A stretch of DNA of 64,000 nucleotides from Haliscomenobacteraceae bacterium. GTDB lineage: Bacteria; Bacteroidota; Bacteroidia; Chitinophagales; Saprospiraceae. Positions 1 to 7,615 of the stretch are shown here, in pieces (position 1 is the stretch's first letter; each line of letters begins with the position of its first letter). Location: the NCBI GenBank assembly GCA_947501115.1, contig CANMVX010000017.1, positions 1 through 64,000 of the forward strand, given 5' to 3'. Below the pieces are notes generated by a model, which saw nothing but the letters and a program-made list of their open reading frames with translations, had not been told where the DNA came from and searched no databases. The translations under genes and the position numbers were made by a program.

Positions 1-1071
1 ATTGAAGGCTATCATTCTATAAGAGAAACCATACTTGGGCTTTTGGCTAATGCACATAAGCTTTCCCATTTGGGCTTATCCTATTTGGTACGAAGAAGCA
101 CCTTATCTGAGGCTAATGCTCGCCGTACTAGTCGAGTCTTTGAGGATATATACATGAGCGTCTACCGTAGACATGCGAATTTTTTAGCGGACAGCCGGTT
201 GAAAGATGCTGATATGAAACGTCTATATATAATGGATTCCACGACGATTAGCTTATTTAAGGATATTTTGCGTGGAGTTGGTCGTAACCCTCTAGAGGGT
301 AAAAAGAAAGGTGGAATTAAAGCCCACACCATTATCAAGGCCAGTGAAAATATACCCTGCCTTATCCGTTATAGTGAGGCTGTGCGTCATGACCATACGT
401 TTATAAAAGAAGCCCAAAACCTACCAAAGGGGTCGATCATTACCTTTGACAAAGGATACGTTGATTACGAGCAATATGAGGTTTTCTCCAAAGAAAGTAT
501 CTGGTATGTAACCAGATTGAAAGAAAATGCTTTATACAAGGCAAGTGAAGAGTATGATATTCCAGATGAAGCAGACAGTGGCGTGCTAAAAGATGAAGAA
601 ATCGTCCTTTGTTATGGTGAAAACAAAAAGAAAGAACACAGAGCACGTCGTATTGCTTATTGGGACAGCGCCAATGAGCGATTATTTGAATTTGTTACGA
701 ATAATTTTGAACTATCGGCAGAGAAAATAGCCATAATATACAAGAAACGCTGGCAGATAGAACTTTTATTTAAACAACTAAAGCAGAATTTTCCGTTAAA
801 ATACTTTTTAGGTGACAATGAAAATGCCATTGAAATTCAAATATGGGCAGCTATGTTGGCAAACCTATTAATAACCTTGGCCAAAAGCAAATTAAAACGT
901 TCTTGGGCATTTTCAAATCTTGTATCGGTAATACGCCAACAATTAATGAATTATATCGATATGTATGGCTTTTTGGAAGACCCTGAAGAAAGTTGGCGCG
1001 CCATTATCAAGGAAAATAAGGATAAATATAAATATTCGCTATTCCCAGAAATGAGGGGGGCTTACTTTTGA
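1..1071 (+). CDS. IS4-family DDE transposase, N-terminus outside the window
   Basis: The frame is open from base 1, so the N-terminus (probably several tens of residues) lies left of the window; TTG at 43 is not a credible start. The DDE catalytic residues are visible: the first Asp in MDSTT, the second in FDKGY, and the Glu in the IS4 signature Y-x2-R-x3-E-x6-K (YKKRWQIELLFKQLK). The protein would cut and paste its own element. The downstream 209 bp carry no gene, and no terminal inverted repeat can be matched because the left end is missing. Some IS4 members act as pseudogenes, but this frame is intact to its stop. The element sits at the edge of a mosaic accessory region. Confidence 0.9.
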   Translation: MEGYHSIRETILGLLANAHKLSHLGLSYLVRRSTLSEANARRTSRVFEDIYMSVYRRHANFLADSRLKDADMKRLYIMDSTTISLFKDILRGVGRNPLEGKKKGGIKAHTIIKASENIPCLIRYSEAVRHDHTFIKEAQNLPKGSIITFDKGYVDYEQYEVFSKESIWYVTRLKENALYKASEEYDIPDEADSGVLKDEEIVLCYGENKKKEHRARRIAYWDSANERLFEFVTNNFELSAEKIAIIYKKRWQIELLFKQLKQNFPLKYFLGDNENAIEIQIWAAMLANLLITLAKSKLKRSWAFSNLVSVIRQQLMNYIDMYGFLEDPEESWRAIIKENKDKYKYSLFPEMRGAYF

Positions 1072-1280
1072 AAAACCAAAAAATAGGTATTCATTATCAG
1101 AATGTTATGCTAAATTTTTAACCATTTTACGGATTTACCGGACAACAATGATTTATAATTGGAAACAAAAGTGATCTGAAGATTCACTTATCGAGACTGA
1201 TGTAGTATATTGTCGAAAGTTAGTTTCGCTAATATATCAGTTAGTGCACAGCTCTAAACCGACATCAATAAAAAAGCAAA

Positions 1281-1913
1281 ATGAATATTACGATCATAGG
1301 AGCCTCGGCTGGAATAGGATTAGAAACTGTAAAAAGAGGATTAGATAGAAATCATTCGATAACGACCCTTTCTCGGTCTGGAATTGAAATAGAAGAGAAA
1401 AAATCGTTAAAAGTGATACTTGGTGATGCAACTAATAAAGCTGACCTATTAGGTTCAATCCAAAACGCAGATGCTATAATTGTAACATTGGGGACTAGTA
1501 AGAATATGAATGCTACTACTCTTTTTTCAGATTTTGCACAATTAATGGTGGAAATTCATAAGGAGAACAAAATAGATATTCCATTTATTTTTGTTACTGG
1601 ATTTGGAGCCGGAGAAAGTAAAAATTATGTTCCATGGCTTGTAAAGATGTTTTTAAAATACTTTTTAAAAGACGTTTATGCTGACAAAACTAAAATGGAA
1701 GAAATTATTACTAATTCAGATCTGAATTGGACCGTTGTGAGGCCAGGAAGGCTATTTGACAAGGAATTGACAGGAAAATATCGTATTGAAAACAAATTAT
1801 TCAAAGGAATTAATGTAGGCGGAATTAATAGAGCTGACGTAGCAGACTTTTTAATTAAACAAGCAGAAAAACAAACTGAATTAAAAAAATACATTGCTAT
1901 ATCTGAAATATAG
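1281..1913 (+). CDS. NAD(P)-binding SDR-like protein (NAD(P)H-binding/NmrA type)
   Basis: A 210-residue atypical short-chain dehydrogenase-like protein. Residues 1-14 form the first beta-alpha turn of a Rossmann fold with a glycine motif GASAGIG at 7-13. The segment IIVTLGTSKN and the VTGFGAGESK region follow the pattern of the NAD(P)H-binding domain, and WTVVRPGRL near residue 155 is the typical C-terminal motif of this group, which lacks the YxxxK pair of classical SDRs. Members reduce or sense NAD(P)H, and the substrate cannot be told. The ATG start gives the family's usual length. An attC-like element begins about 20 bases after its stop, and the gene converges on the VOC gene. Confidence 0.8.
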   Translation: MNITIIGASAGIGLETVKRGLDRNHSITTLSRSGIEIEEKKSLKVILGDATNKADLLGSIQNADAIIVTLGTSKNMNATTLFSDFAQLMVEIHKENKIDIPFIFVTGFGAGESKNYVPWLVKMFLKYFLKDVYADKTKMEEIITNSDLNWTVVRPGRLFDKELTGKYRIENKLFKGINVGGINRADVADFLIKQAEKQTELKKYIAISEI

Positions 1914-1933
1914 GATAAAATAATAGCCGAACA

Positions 1934-2054
1934 GCTAACGGCACCGACAAGAAATTGGCGCTTCAATGCCGCGTATGACAGTTTTTTGGTAGCCTTCTTT
2001 CCAAGTACATATTTTATAATTTTTGGAAATGAATCGACATTCACAAGTTATGGC
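1934..2054. repeat. Possible attC-like element between convergent genes
   Basis: The stretch is bounded by GCTAACGGC on the left and GTTATGGC on the right. It contains TTTCCAA/TTGGAAA and GGC/GCC inverted segments and is more GC-rich on its left side than its neighbours. The TAA stop of the VOC gene lies inside the right boundary box. Integron attC sites have 7-base YAAC/GTTR boxes around an imperfect hairpin and follow cassette genes directly. The match is loose and no integrase gene is in the window. A chance open frame over this element has no protein support. Confidence 0.3.
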
Positions 2055-2401
2055 AGTCTCTGTCCAATGAATAAAAGTGTGTTTGTATGTGGAATACAAA
2101 TGTGTATTTCACGCATTCCATACCCTTGATGAAAGGGCTCTTTAAATTTTAATCCACTTAATTTGTCTTTGATTGAATACCATAAATCATCGACATTGTC
2201 AACTTCCAGATAGAATTCCATTTGTCCTATATCTTGTCCTGCCGGTAAAATATGGATAGTTAGATTGTCTTTCTGGCATATTATGTAAGCTTCATTTTCA
2301 ATAACAGGTGAAAAATTTAAAATGTCTTTAAAAAACCCTGACGTTTCAGAAAGATTAAATGAGGGTATCATTGGGCTAAGATACAGTGCCTTATATGTCA
2401 T
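2048..2401 (-). CDS. VOC-superfamily (glyoxalase/bleomycin-resistance-like) protein
   Basis: A 117-residue protein with one vicinal-oxygen-chelate beta-alpha-beta-beta-beta module: SETSGFFKDILNF at the start, LTIHILPAG and MEFYLEVDNVDDLW in the middle, and MREIHICIPHTNTLLFIGQ at the end. VOC proteins act as glyoxalases, dioxygenases or antibiotic-binding proteins, usually as dimers. The substrate cannot be assigned here. The His of IHIL and the Glu of MREIH are candidate metal ligands. The gene ends within an attC-like box and lies 32 bases downstream of a small secreted protein on the same strand. Confidence 0.8.
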   Translation of the reverse strand: MTYKALYLSPMIPSFNLSETSGFFKDILNFSPVIENEAYIICQKDNLTIHILPAGQDIGQMEFYLEVDNVDDLWYSIKDKLSGLKFKEPFHQGYGMREIHICIPHTNTLLFIGQRLP

Positions 2402-2433
2402 TTTTAATTAAAATTTTATTTGCAATAAGGAAA

Positions 2434-2799
2434 TTATTGGGTTGATTTTCTATTTTTTTCTAATGAACTTAGCACAATAATTCTCTTTTCATCCGAATCT
2501 TTAAGTACGATATAGGGCTTCACGTCCGTAGATTTAATATCGTTTCCTTTCATAGCAAAAGCCTCTTGCTTCAAATTTGCTATAAAAATTTCTGTATTGA
2601 CTGGTAAGGAATATGATTTAATTTGGTCAGGAGTTAGGTTACTCACTCTGGTTTGAATTTTTCCATCAGGTGTATAAATAATAAGCGAGAGATGATATAC
2701 ATCTTTGTAATCATTTGAGAAACTAATGTTGATATTCTCCTGGCCGTTAACCGAAAATGCAAACAAAAAAAGGGCAATGAATAAAGTAATTTTTCTCAC
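2434..2799 (-). CDS. Small secreted protein of unknown function
   Basis: A 121-residue protein with a clear signal peptide (Arg-Lys, then a hydrophobic core ending SVNGQ at about residue 20), so it is probably periplasmic or outer-membrane associated. The frame opens with GTG. The mature part is beta-rich (INISFSNDYKDVYHLSLIIY) and I do not recognise a family. It precedes the VOC gene on the same strand with a 32-base gap, which allows cotranscription. Confidence 0.6.
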   Translation of the reverse strand: MRKITLFIALFLFAFSVNGQENINISFSNDYKDVYHLSLIIYTPDGKIQTRVSNLTPDQIKSYSLPVNTEIFIANLKQEAFAMKGNDIKSTDVKPYIVLKDSDEKRIIVLSSLEKNRKSTQ

Positions 2800-2927
2800 C
2801 GGTAAAAGATTTCTAATGATTATAATATAACCTAAATTTAATCAAAGAATAAACAAAAAGATGTAAAAATCCTTCTGTTAACTTGCAAGAAGCAAAAAAG
2901 GAATATATTATAACGATTCCCCCACGG

Positions 2928-3519
2928 CTATTTATCCTGGCTTTTTTCCAGGTTCTTTATCATATATTCAGCAATTGTTTTTTCGTTTGAATGTGAACTT
3001 TCAGATAAGGTGGAGATAATGTGCTGTTGTTCTACTTCACTCCTATTTTGGCTCAATTTCATTTTTCCCTGTGGGTCCGTCACAACTATCTCAAAGGCAA
3101 CAATGCCAGCAGCCATATTTGACTTATATTCATCCGGAAATAAATTCCAGTCGGTTCGGAACGCAGGTTCATAATTTTCCATCATGTTTTCAAGTAGTGC
3201 AAAAGTATTTTCCCTGTCATGTATGATTTTCCCATCTCCATAAGCATGAATAGTTATATAATTCCAGGTGGGAACTTTTAATACTCTTTCATAATTTTTA
3301 GTAGAAATATAGGCATGTGGTTCACTAAAAACAACTAAAATCTTATGATTTTCAATGTCTTGCCATTGATTATTCGCTTTTGCAAAATGAGAACTTAATA
3401 TTAATTGACTATCCCTTCGGGAAATGGTAAAGGGCAAATGTGAAGCAACAGGTATGTTATCCCTGGTAGTTATGAGCGTAGCAAAACTGTATTTTTTCAT
3501 GAACGCCACTATTTCATCT
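2928..3519 (-). pseudogene. paiB copy A, FMN-binding negative regulator lacking its N-terminus
   Basis: It encodes residues 17 to the end of a PaiB-type FMN-binding protein (about 209 residues when whole). The family core is present: ITTRDNIPVASHLPF, then SSHFAKANNQW, then PTWNYITIHAYG, then MAAGIVAFEI, then KLSQNR. PaiB proteins bind flavin and repress protease or sporulation genes in Bacillus. Homology to copy B stops abruptly at about 3519, with an in-frame stop just upstream, so the first 16 residues are lost. A shortened product could start at GTG 3509 or ATG 3500. The 5' side has been replaced by the DUF5615 gene. Confidence 0.8.
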
Positions 3520-3531
3520 CAAATATTCTTA

Positions 3532-3858
3532 ATGAAAATTTTGCTTGATGAGCGCGTTACCAAACGCCTTAAAAAACATTTGGACACATTTGAAGTTTTT
3601 ACTGTGAGGGAGTTGAATCTAGGTGGAACGAAAAATGGAAAACTTATGACGTTCTGCGTCGAAAATAATTTTGATATAATATTAACGATTGACAAGAACC
3701 TTATGGATCAGCAAAACCTAGAAAAATATTCTGTAACAATTGTAGTATTAAATAGTCTAACGAGTAAAATCGAAGAGCTTCTAACTTTCCTGCCTTCATT
3801 TAAATCTCAAGGCGATCGCATAACAACACCTAATCAAAAGTGGTACGAAGTAGTTTGA
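3532..3858 (+). CDS. DUF5615 PIN-like toxin-type protein
   Basis: A 108-residue PIN-like nuclease-fold protein. Acidic residues expected at the active site are D6 (MKILLDE) and D54 (LTIDKN), with VRELNLGG..N between them, the typical DUF5615 pattern. Family members usually pair with a DUF433 antitoxin and are treated as RNase toxins of type II systems. No such partner is next to it, so it may be an orphan. I use the ATG at 3532: upstream codons in the same frame lie in antisense paiB sequence. The gene starts 12 bases after the paiB copy A breakpoint, so it seems to have arrived with the rearrangement. Confidence 0.75.
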   Translation: MKILLDERVTKRLKKHLDTFEVFTVRELNLGGTKNGKLMTFCVENNFDIILTIDKNLMDQQNLEKYSVTIVVLNSLTSKIEELLTFLPSFKSQGDRITTPNQKWYEVV

Positions 3859-3944
3859 CTTAAAAAACTATTGTCAAAGCAAACTACCTTTGTTGCCGAA
3901 TTAGAAAATTAAGTAACTGTCTACCTTCAAAATATGGGATTTGT

Positions 3945-4337
3945 ATGGAGCTAAATAAATTTAAAAACCAGTTATATGATGATTTAGTTCAATTAATTGA
4001 AGAATCACGGGCTTTTGTAGCGAACACAGCCAATAAAACAATTACGTTGATGTATTGGAAAATTGGCCATCGAATTAATATAGACTTCTTTGATAATCAA
4101 AGAGCTGGGTACGGGAAACAAATTATGTCGCAGTTGGCGACACAATTGCAACAACATTTTGGAAAGCGGGGTTTTCAAGAACGGAATATTCGCAGAATGA
4201 TGCAGTTTGCCGAATTATTTCCTGATTTTCAATTTGTGTCGCAGGCTGCGACCAAATTAAGTTGGTCGCATTTCATAGAGCTTTTATCTCTGAAAGAAGA
4301 AATTAAAAGGGATTTTTATTCCCCAAAAATTGATTAG
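3945..4337 (+). pseudogene. DUF1016 (YhcG-type) nuclease, N-terminal domain only
   Basis: A 130-residue frame matching only the N-terminal helical domain of DUF1016/YhcG proteins: a helix up to YWKIGHRIN, then GYGKQIMSQLA, then the GFQERNIRRMMQFAELFPD motif and the LSWSHFIELL motif. Whole proteins have about 340-370 residues with a C-terminal PD-(D/E)XK nuclease domain. Here the homology stops after EEIKRDFY and a stop follows within eight codons. A paiB C-terminal remnant starts 27 bases later. I read it as a truncated, probably inactive copy; a stand-alone DNA-binding remnant is possible. Confidence 0.75.
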
Positions 4338-4363
4338 CCACCAAGATTCTTTTATTATGCTCT

Positions 4364-4458
4364 CCACGACTATTTTCCCCGACTTTTTCCCATGTTCTTT
4401 ATCATATACTCAGCGATTGTTTTTTCATTTGAAGGTGAACTTTCAGACAAGTTGGAGA
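4364..4458 (-). pseudogene. paiB copy B, C-terminal remnant
   Basis: About 95 bases align without a gap to the 3' end of paiB copy A (2922-3016) at roughly 86% identity. Read in the same frame, they give LSESSPSNEKTIAEYM and end in a TAG stop at the same place as copy A. No start is possible. With the N-terminal remnant at 5871-6031 it frames the xylanase gene. Confidence 0.75.
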
Positions 4459-4680
4459 GTAACAATATCGTCCCTTAAATTATTTTACTTGTTTTCACAA
4501 AAACATCTAACTCCTTAAATTCATAACTACCGCTACTTTTGTAGCCCTACACAAAGAAAGACACCTCATGTAATTTCCTCATAGTTAAGTCGATAGATTA
4601 CCGCTTGTCAAAATGATCTGAAATATGGATGCTGCCATCAGCTTTAAAAGAAACCCTATTTAGAATATAGGAAATCAATT

Positions 4681-5760
4681 TTAATTCAAGCCTTCCAAGA
4701 AACCGGTGTAAGCTTGTTTTGCATTAAAATTTGCATCAAACAGAAGAGGCCATTCATTGAAATTATTGTGATGTTTAAGGAGCCAGGAATCATCGTCTTT
4801 TAGTCCCCAAACAGTAATTCCAAATTTATTAGATATTGGAATAGCATTATATATTTGAACTACCTCCTTAAATTTCAACCGCTGTGCTTCGGATCTTTCT
4901 AAGGTAAATGTTGAAATATCCTTATTAGGATTTGCCCTGATATCCAATTCTGAATAGAAAAGCAACAGACCAGAGGCAACGGCTTTATTGGTTGCTGTTT
5001 GAATTTGATCTTTTGGTGTCAGATAACTGATATGCATTTGAAAACCTATCCCGTGAATAGGCACTTTTCTTAATTTCCAATCCTCAATCAATTCAAAAAC
5101 CTTATTTTGTTTTGCTTGATTTGTCTCTAAATTATAGTCGTTGTAGAAAAGTTTACTGTCTGGATCAGCATCATGTGCAAATTGGAAACATTTGACCATG
5201 TAATCATCTCCCATACGTTGCTTAAACACCGTATTTCTTAATGAACCAGCACTATCACTCACCCCTTCATTTACAACGTCCCAGGAGGCGACTTTCCCTT
5301 TATAACGCGAGACAACCGCGGTGATATAATCTTTGACTTCTTGTTCAAATTGCACGTCTGTTCCCTGATAATTAAGTAACCAATCTGGCGTTGATTCATG
5401 CCAAACCAATGCATGTCCATGAACTTTTAAACCTTTTGATACCGCATAGTTTACAATTTGATCAGCTTTTGACCAGTTATAAGTTCCCTTAACCGGGAGT
5501 ATGACATTCATTTTCATTTGATATTCCGCAGTAATACTTTCAAATTCCCGTTCTATAATTTGAGTATAACTGAGCAAATCAAGTTTTGGTGTACTAGTGG
5601 AAAGGCCCACGGAAAAACTAGTAGAGGCACTTTTTAGTGATTTTGTGGGTAATGGAGTAATAATATCAGGTGTAATATCATCCTTTACAGAGCAGCCCAT
5701 TAGAATCAAAAAAAAATAGATTAAGAAGTGAAATGGAGCCTTGGAAAATAATACGTTCAT
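4681..5760 (-). CDS. GH10 endo-1,4-beta-xylanase, lipoprotein
   Basis: A 359-residue glycoside hydrolase family 10 protein that should cut the xylan backbone with retention. Numbered from ATG 5760, the acid/base is E165 in WDVVNEGVSD and the nucleophile is E271 in FYSELDIRAN. The GHALVWHESTPDW motif that binds substrate is intact, as are FYNDYN and FQMHIS. A hydrophobic segment ends in a lipobox LMGC (Cys23), which predicts a membrane lipoprotein. The longer frame opens with TTG at 5784 and is less likely. The gene lies between two pieces of a broken paiB copy and not in a xylan locus, which suggests it was inserted. Confidence 0.9.
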   Translation of the reverse strand: MNVLFSKAPFHFLIYFFLILMGCSVKDDITPDIITPLPTKSLKSASTSFSVGLSTSTPKLDLLSYTQIIEREFESITAEYQMKMNVILPVKGTYNWSKADQIVNYAVSKGLKVHGHALVWHESTPDWLLNYQGTDVQFEQEVKDYITAVVSRYKGKVASWDVVNEGVSDSAGSLRNTVFKQRMGDDYMVKCFQFAHDADPDSKLFYNDYNLETNQAKQNKVFELIEDWKLRKVPIHGIGFQMHISYLTPKDQIQTATNKAVASGLLLFYSELDIRANPNKDISTFTLERSEAQRLKFKEVVQIYNAIPISNKFGITVWGLKDDDSWLLKHHNNFNEWPLLFDANFNAKQAYTGFLEGLN

Positions 5761-5870
5761 TTTAGTTTTTTTAATGCTTAACAATAAGATACTCCCTATT
5801 CTTAGGCCAGCTGTACAACAAATTTAAGATATTATTTCGTGCATTAACTAAAACTGGTAATAACTTTTTG

Positions 5871-6031
5871 ACTAATATCAACTGACTATCCCTTCGGGAA
5901 ATGGTAAAGGGCAAATGTGATGCAACAGGTATATTATCCCTGGAAGTTATGAGCATGGCAAAGCTGTATTCTTTCATGAACGCCACTATTTCATCTTGGT
6001 CTGTTGTTAAATTTGCTTTTGGGATATACAT
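5871..6031 (-). pseudogene. paiB copy B, N-terminal remnant
   Basis: It starts with ATG at 6031 and encodes the true PaiB N-terminus (MYIPKANL), then residues matching copy A up to SRRDSQLIL, after which the sequence diverges (VKKLLPVL) and runs into a stop at 5771. Bases 5871-5996 align to 3394-3519 without gaps at about 92% identity. The middle of the gene is missing and the C-terminal end is at 4364-4458, beyond the xylanase gene. Confidence 0.8.
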
Positions 6032-6085
6032 GTCATTTCCTTTTACTTTGTATAAAATCCTAAAATATAACGCGTTAGCTTACAT

Positions 6086-6190
6086 TTACTTTTCTGGTAA
6101 ATTAGCGCGTATTTCTTCAATTTGGCCTAAAGTTAATCCGGTAATGTCAGCAATAAATGTATCTTCTGCCTCTAATCTTAAAGATAGTAT
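6086..6190 (-). pseudogene. Possible C-terminal remnant of an Rpn/PD-(D/E)XK-type protein
   Basis: A 34-codon frame closed by stops reads LEAEDTFIADITGLTLGQIE. This resembles the C-terminal tail of Rpn-type recombination-promoting nucleases, which often end in an 'I..ITGLT.EEIE' helix. There is no start codon and no upstream domain. The resemblance is from memory of the family only. Confidence 0.3.
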
Positions 6191-6252
6191 TTAAAACTGC
6201 TTTTCCGGTATAGAAGAGTATAATTTGGTACTTTGTACTTTTTCAGTTGAAG

Positions 6253-6804
6253 TTATTCTTGGTCCTTTTCATAACCTTCATAATAATAAGACTGTTCAAT
6301 TCCTTTAAAGATGATTTCTCTATTGTCGATTTCCTCGGTTAAATTTTCTTTCAGAAGTGTTCTTAATTCCAAATCGTTGATTGGACTTCTCTCCATAGAT
6401 TGTAAATAAAGCGTTTTATCAACGAATTGCCAGTTTACAACTTTTTTGAGTTGTTTTTTTAATATCATGTCCAACCATATACGCATGGATCTACCATTTC
6501 CTTCAATAAAAGGATGCGCAATATTCATTTCAACATACTTGGCAATAATTTCTTCAAAAGAGTTTTCAGGCATTAGTTCTATTTTTACAAGAATCTCCTT
6601 AAGATATAGTGTATTTGCAAATCTAAAGCCGCCCTTAGAAATATTAAGGTTTCGTATTTCGCCTGCAAAATCGTACAAACCGTCAAACAAAAAATGATGA
6701 ATTTCTTTGAGGCCTTTGGTTGTGCCTGTTTCTATTTTATTGATACTATTCGACTCGAACAATCGAAATGCATTTTCCAAACTATTTTTATCAATATTTT
6801 TCAT
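6253..6804 (-). CDS. Class III Fic AMP-transferase with C-terminal autoinhibitory helix
   Basis: A 183-residue Fic-domain protein. The active loop HPFIEGNGR lies at 97-105 with catalytic H97; Fic enzymes move AMP from ATP to a hydroxyl side chain. The C-terminus has SYYYEG at 172-177, matching the class III inhibitory motif [S/T]xxxE[G/N], where the Glu blocks ATP binding. The same motif occurs at the end of the Neisseria NmFic protein, a gyrase/topoisomerase IV-modifying class III enzyme of similar length. There is no separate antitoxin gene next to it, consistent with self-inhibition. Target identity is inferred from that relative and is not shown by the sequence. Confidence 0.9.
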   Translation of the reverse strand: MKNIDKNSLENAFRLFESNSINKIETGTTKGLKEIHHFLFDGLYDFAGEIRNLNISKGGFRFANTLYLKEILVKIELMPENSFEEIIAKYVEMNIAHPFIEGNGRSMRIWLDMILKKQLKKVVNWQFVDKTLYLQSMERSPINDLELRTLLKENLTEEIDNREIIFKGIEQSYYYEGYEKDQE

Positions 6805-6836
6805 AAGATTTCATTACTTACATAGACCAAGTTAAT

Positions 6837-7613
6837 TTAAGTTACAGAATTTTCCTTTTTTATAAAGCCACTTACAAGCACAATAAATATCAGAACAAGA
6901 CCCACTAAGGCTGCCTGACTTAGAAATGGCGCATCATCAGTTCTCGCTGCGCGAATGCCCCATAAAGCCCACATTATGACAAAAGAATAACTTGCTGTTT
7001 TTTCCACCCAAATAAAATAAATAGCCAATATAGTAGCTGTAATCATCATAATGAGACTCCAGGTGACAGGTGAAATGCCAAATCCATTCCAATCTATTTT
7101 GACCAGTAATGCGGTTGTATTGGCTATGGTGGCCACACTTATCCAACCCAAATAAACTAAAAATGGGGTGTACAAGAGAAAAGATTGCATCTTGTTTAGT
7201 GAGTTTTCTTTTTCTTTTCCTGTTATGAAAATATAGATGAGCGTGCTCAAAAAGAGTAGCATGATGAGTACACTCGTCCAGATCCATAAATAGTGCCAGG
7301 CCAAAATCCAGCTTGCATTTAAAAAACAAGTTACCCAAAACCATTTATTGATAACCGATAAATAGGCAGCAACTTTTGGGAATTTGTCCGATAGGACGGT
7401 GAAATAAGTATAAGAAATAGCGTAATTGATCAGTAACAGATAGATAATTCCCCAAATAGAAAAGGTGAATCCCGCGGGAACAAAATAATTGGGATAAAAA
7501 GCGGATATCTGACCTGTATTTAATTGGTTGATAGGCAATATATTAGCTAACGAATTGGCCGCTATCATTGCAGCAAGGAATATCCAGGTAACCAATATAT
7601 TAACTAATTTCAT
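6837..7613 (-). CDS. TspO/tryptophan-rich-sensory-like integral membrane protein
   Basis: A 258-residue protein with about seven or eight hydrophobic segments and many Trp residues. The N-terminal part (ILPINQLNTGQIS, then NYFVPAGFTFSIWGIIYLLL) is typical of the long Bacteroidota proteins annotated as tryptophan-rich sensory proteins, related to TspO/MBR. The ligand is unknown; TspO members bind porphyrins or sterols. It starts 2 bases after the ABC-F stop on the same strand, so the two are probably one transcript. Confidence 0.65.
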   Translation of the reverse strand: MKLVNILVTWIFLAAMIAANSLANILPINQLNTGQISAFYPNYFVPAGFTFSIWGIIYLLLINYAISYTYFTVLSDKFPKVAAYLSVINKWFWVTCFLNASWILAWHYLWIWTSVLIMLLFLSTLIYIFITGKEKENSLNKMQSFLLYTPFLVYLGWISVATIANTTALLVKIDWNGFGISPVTWSLIMMITATILAIYFIWVEKTASYSFVIMWALWGIRAARTDDAPFLSQAALVGLVLIFIVLVSGFIKKENSVT

Positions 7614-7615
7614 AT

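Noticed and set aside
43..45. TTG as transposase start
   Set aside because: The frame is open and family-like to base 1, so the gene continues beyond the left edge.
440..646. 68-residue minus frame inside the transposase
   Set aside because: Antisense shadow of the DDE region, no family pattern.
1676..2044. 122-residue minus frame across the end of the SDR-like gene
   Set aside because: It overlaps the SDR gene antisense and then runs through the attC-like element; it has no protein signature. I treat it as an artefact.
4330..4518. 62-residue plus frame
   Set aside because: It is the antisense of the paiB C-terminal remnant, which explains its sequence.
5901..6194. 97-residue plus frame
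   Set aside because: Antisense of the paiB N-terminal remnant, continued over the Rpn-like remnant.
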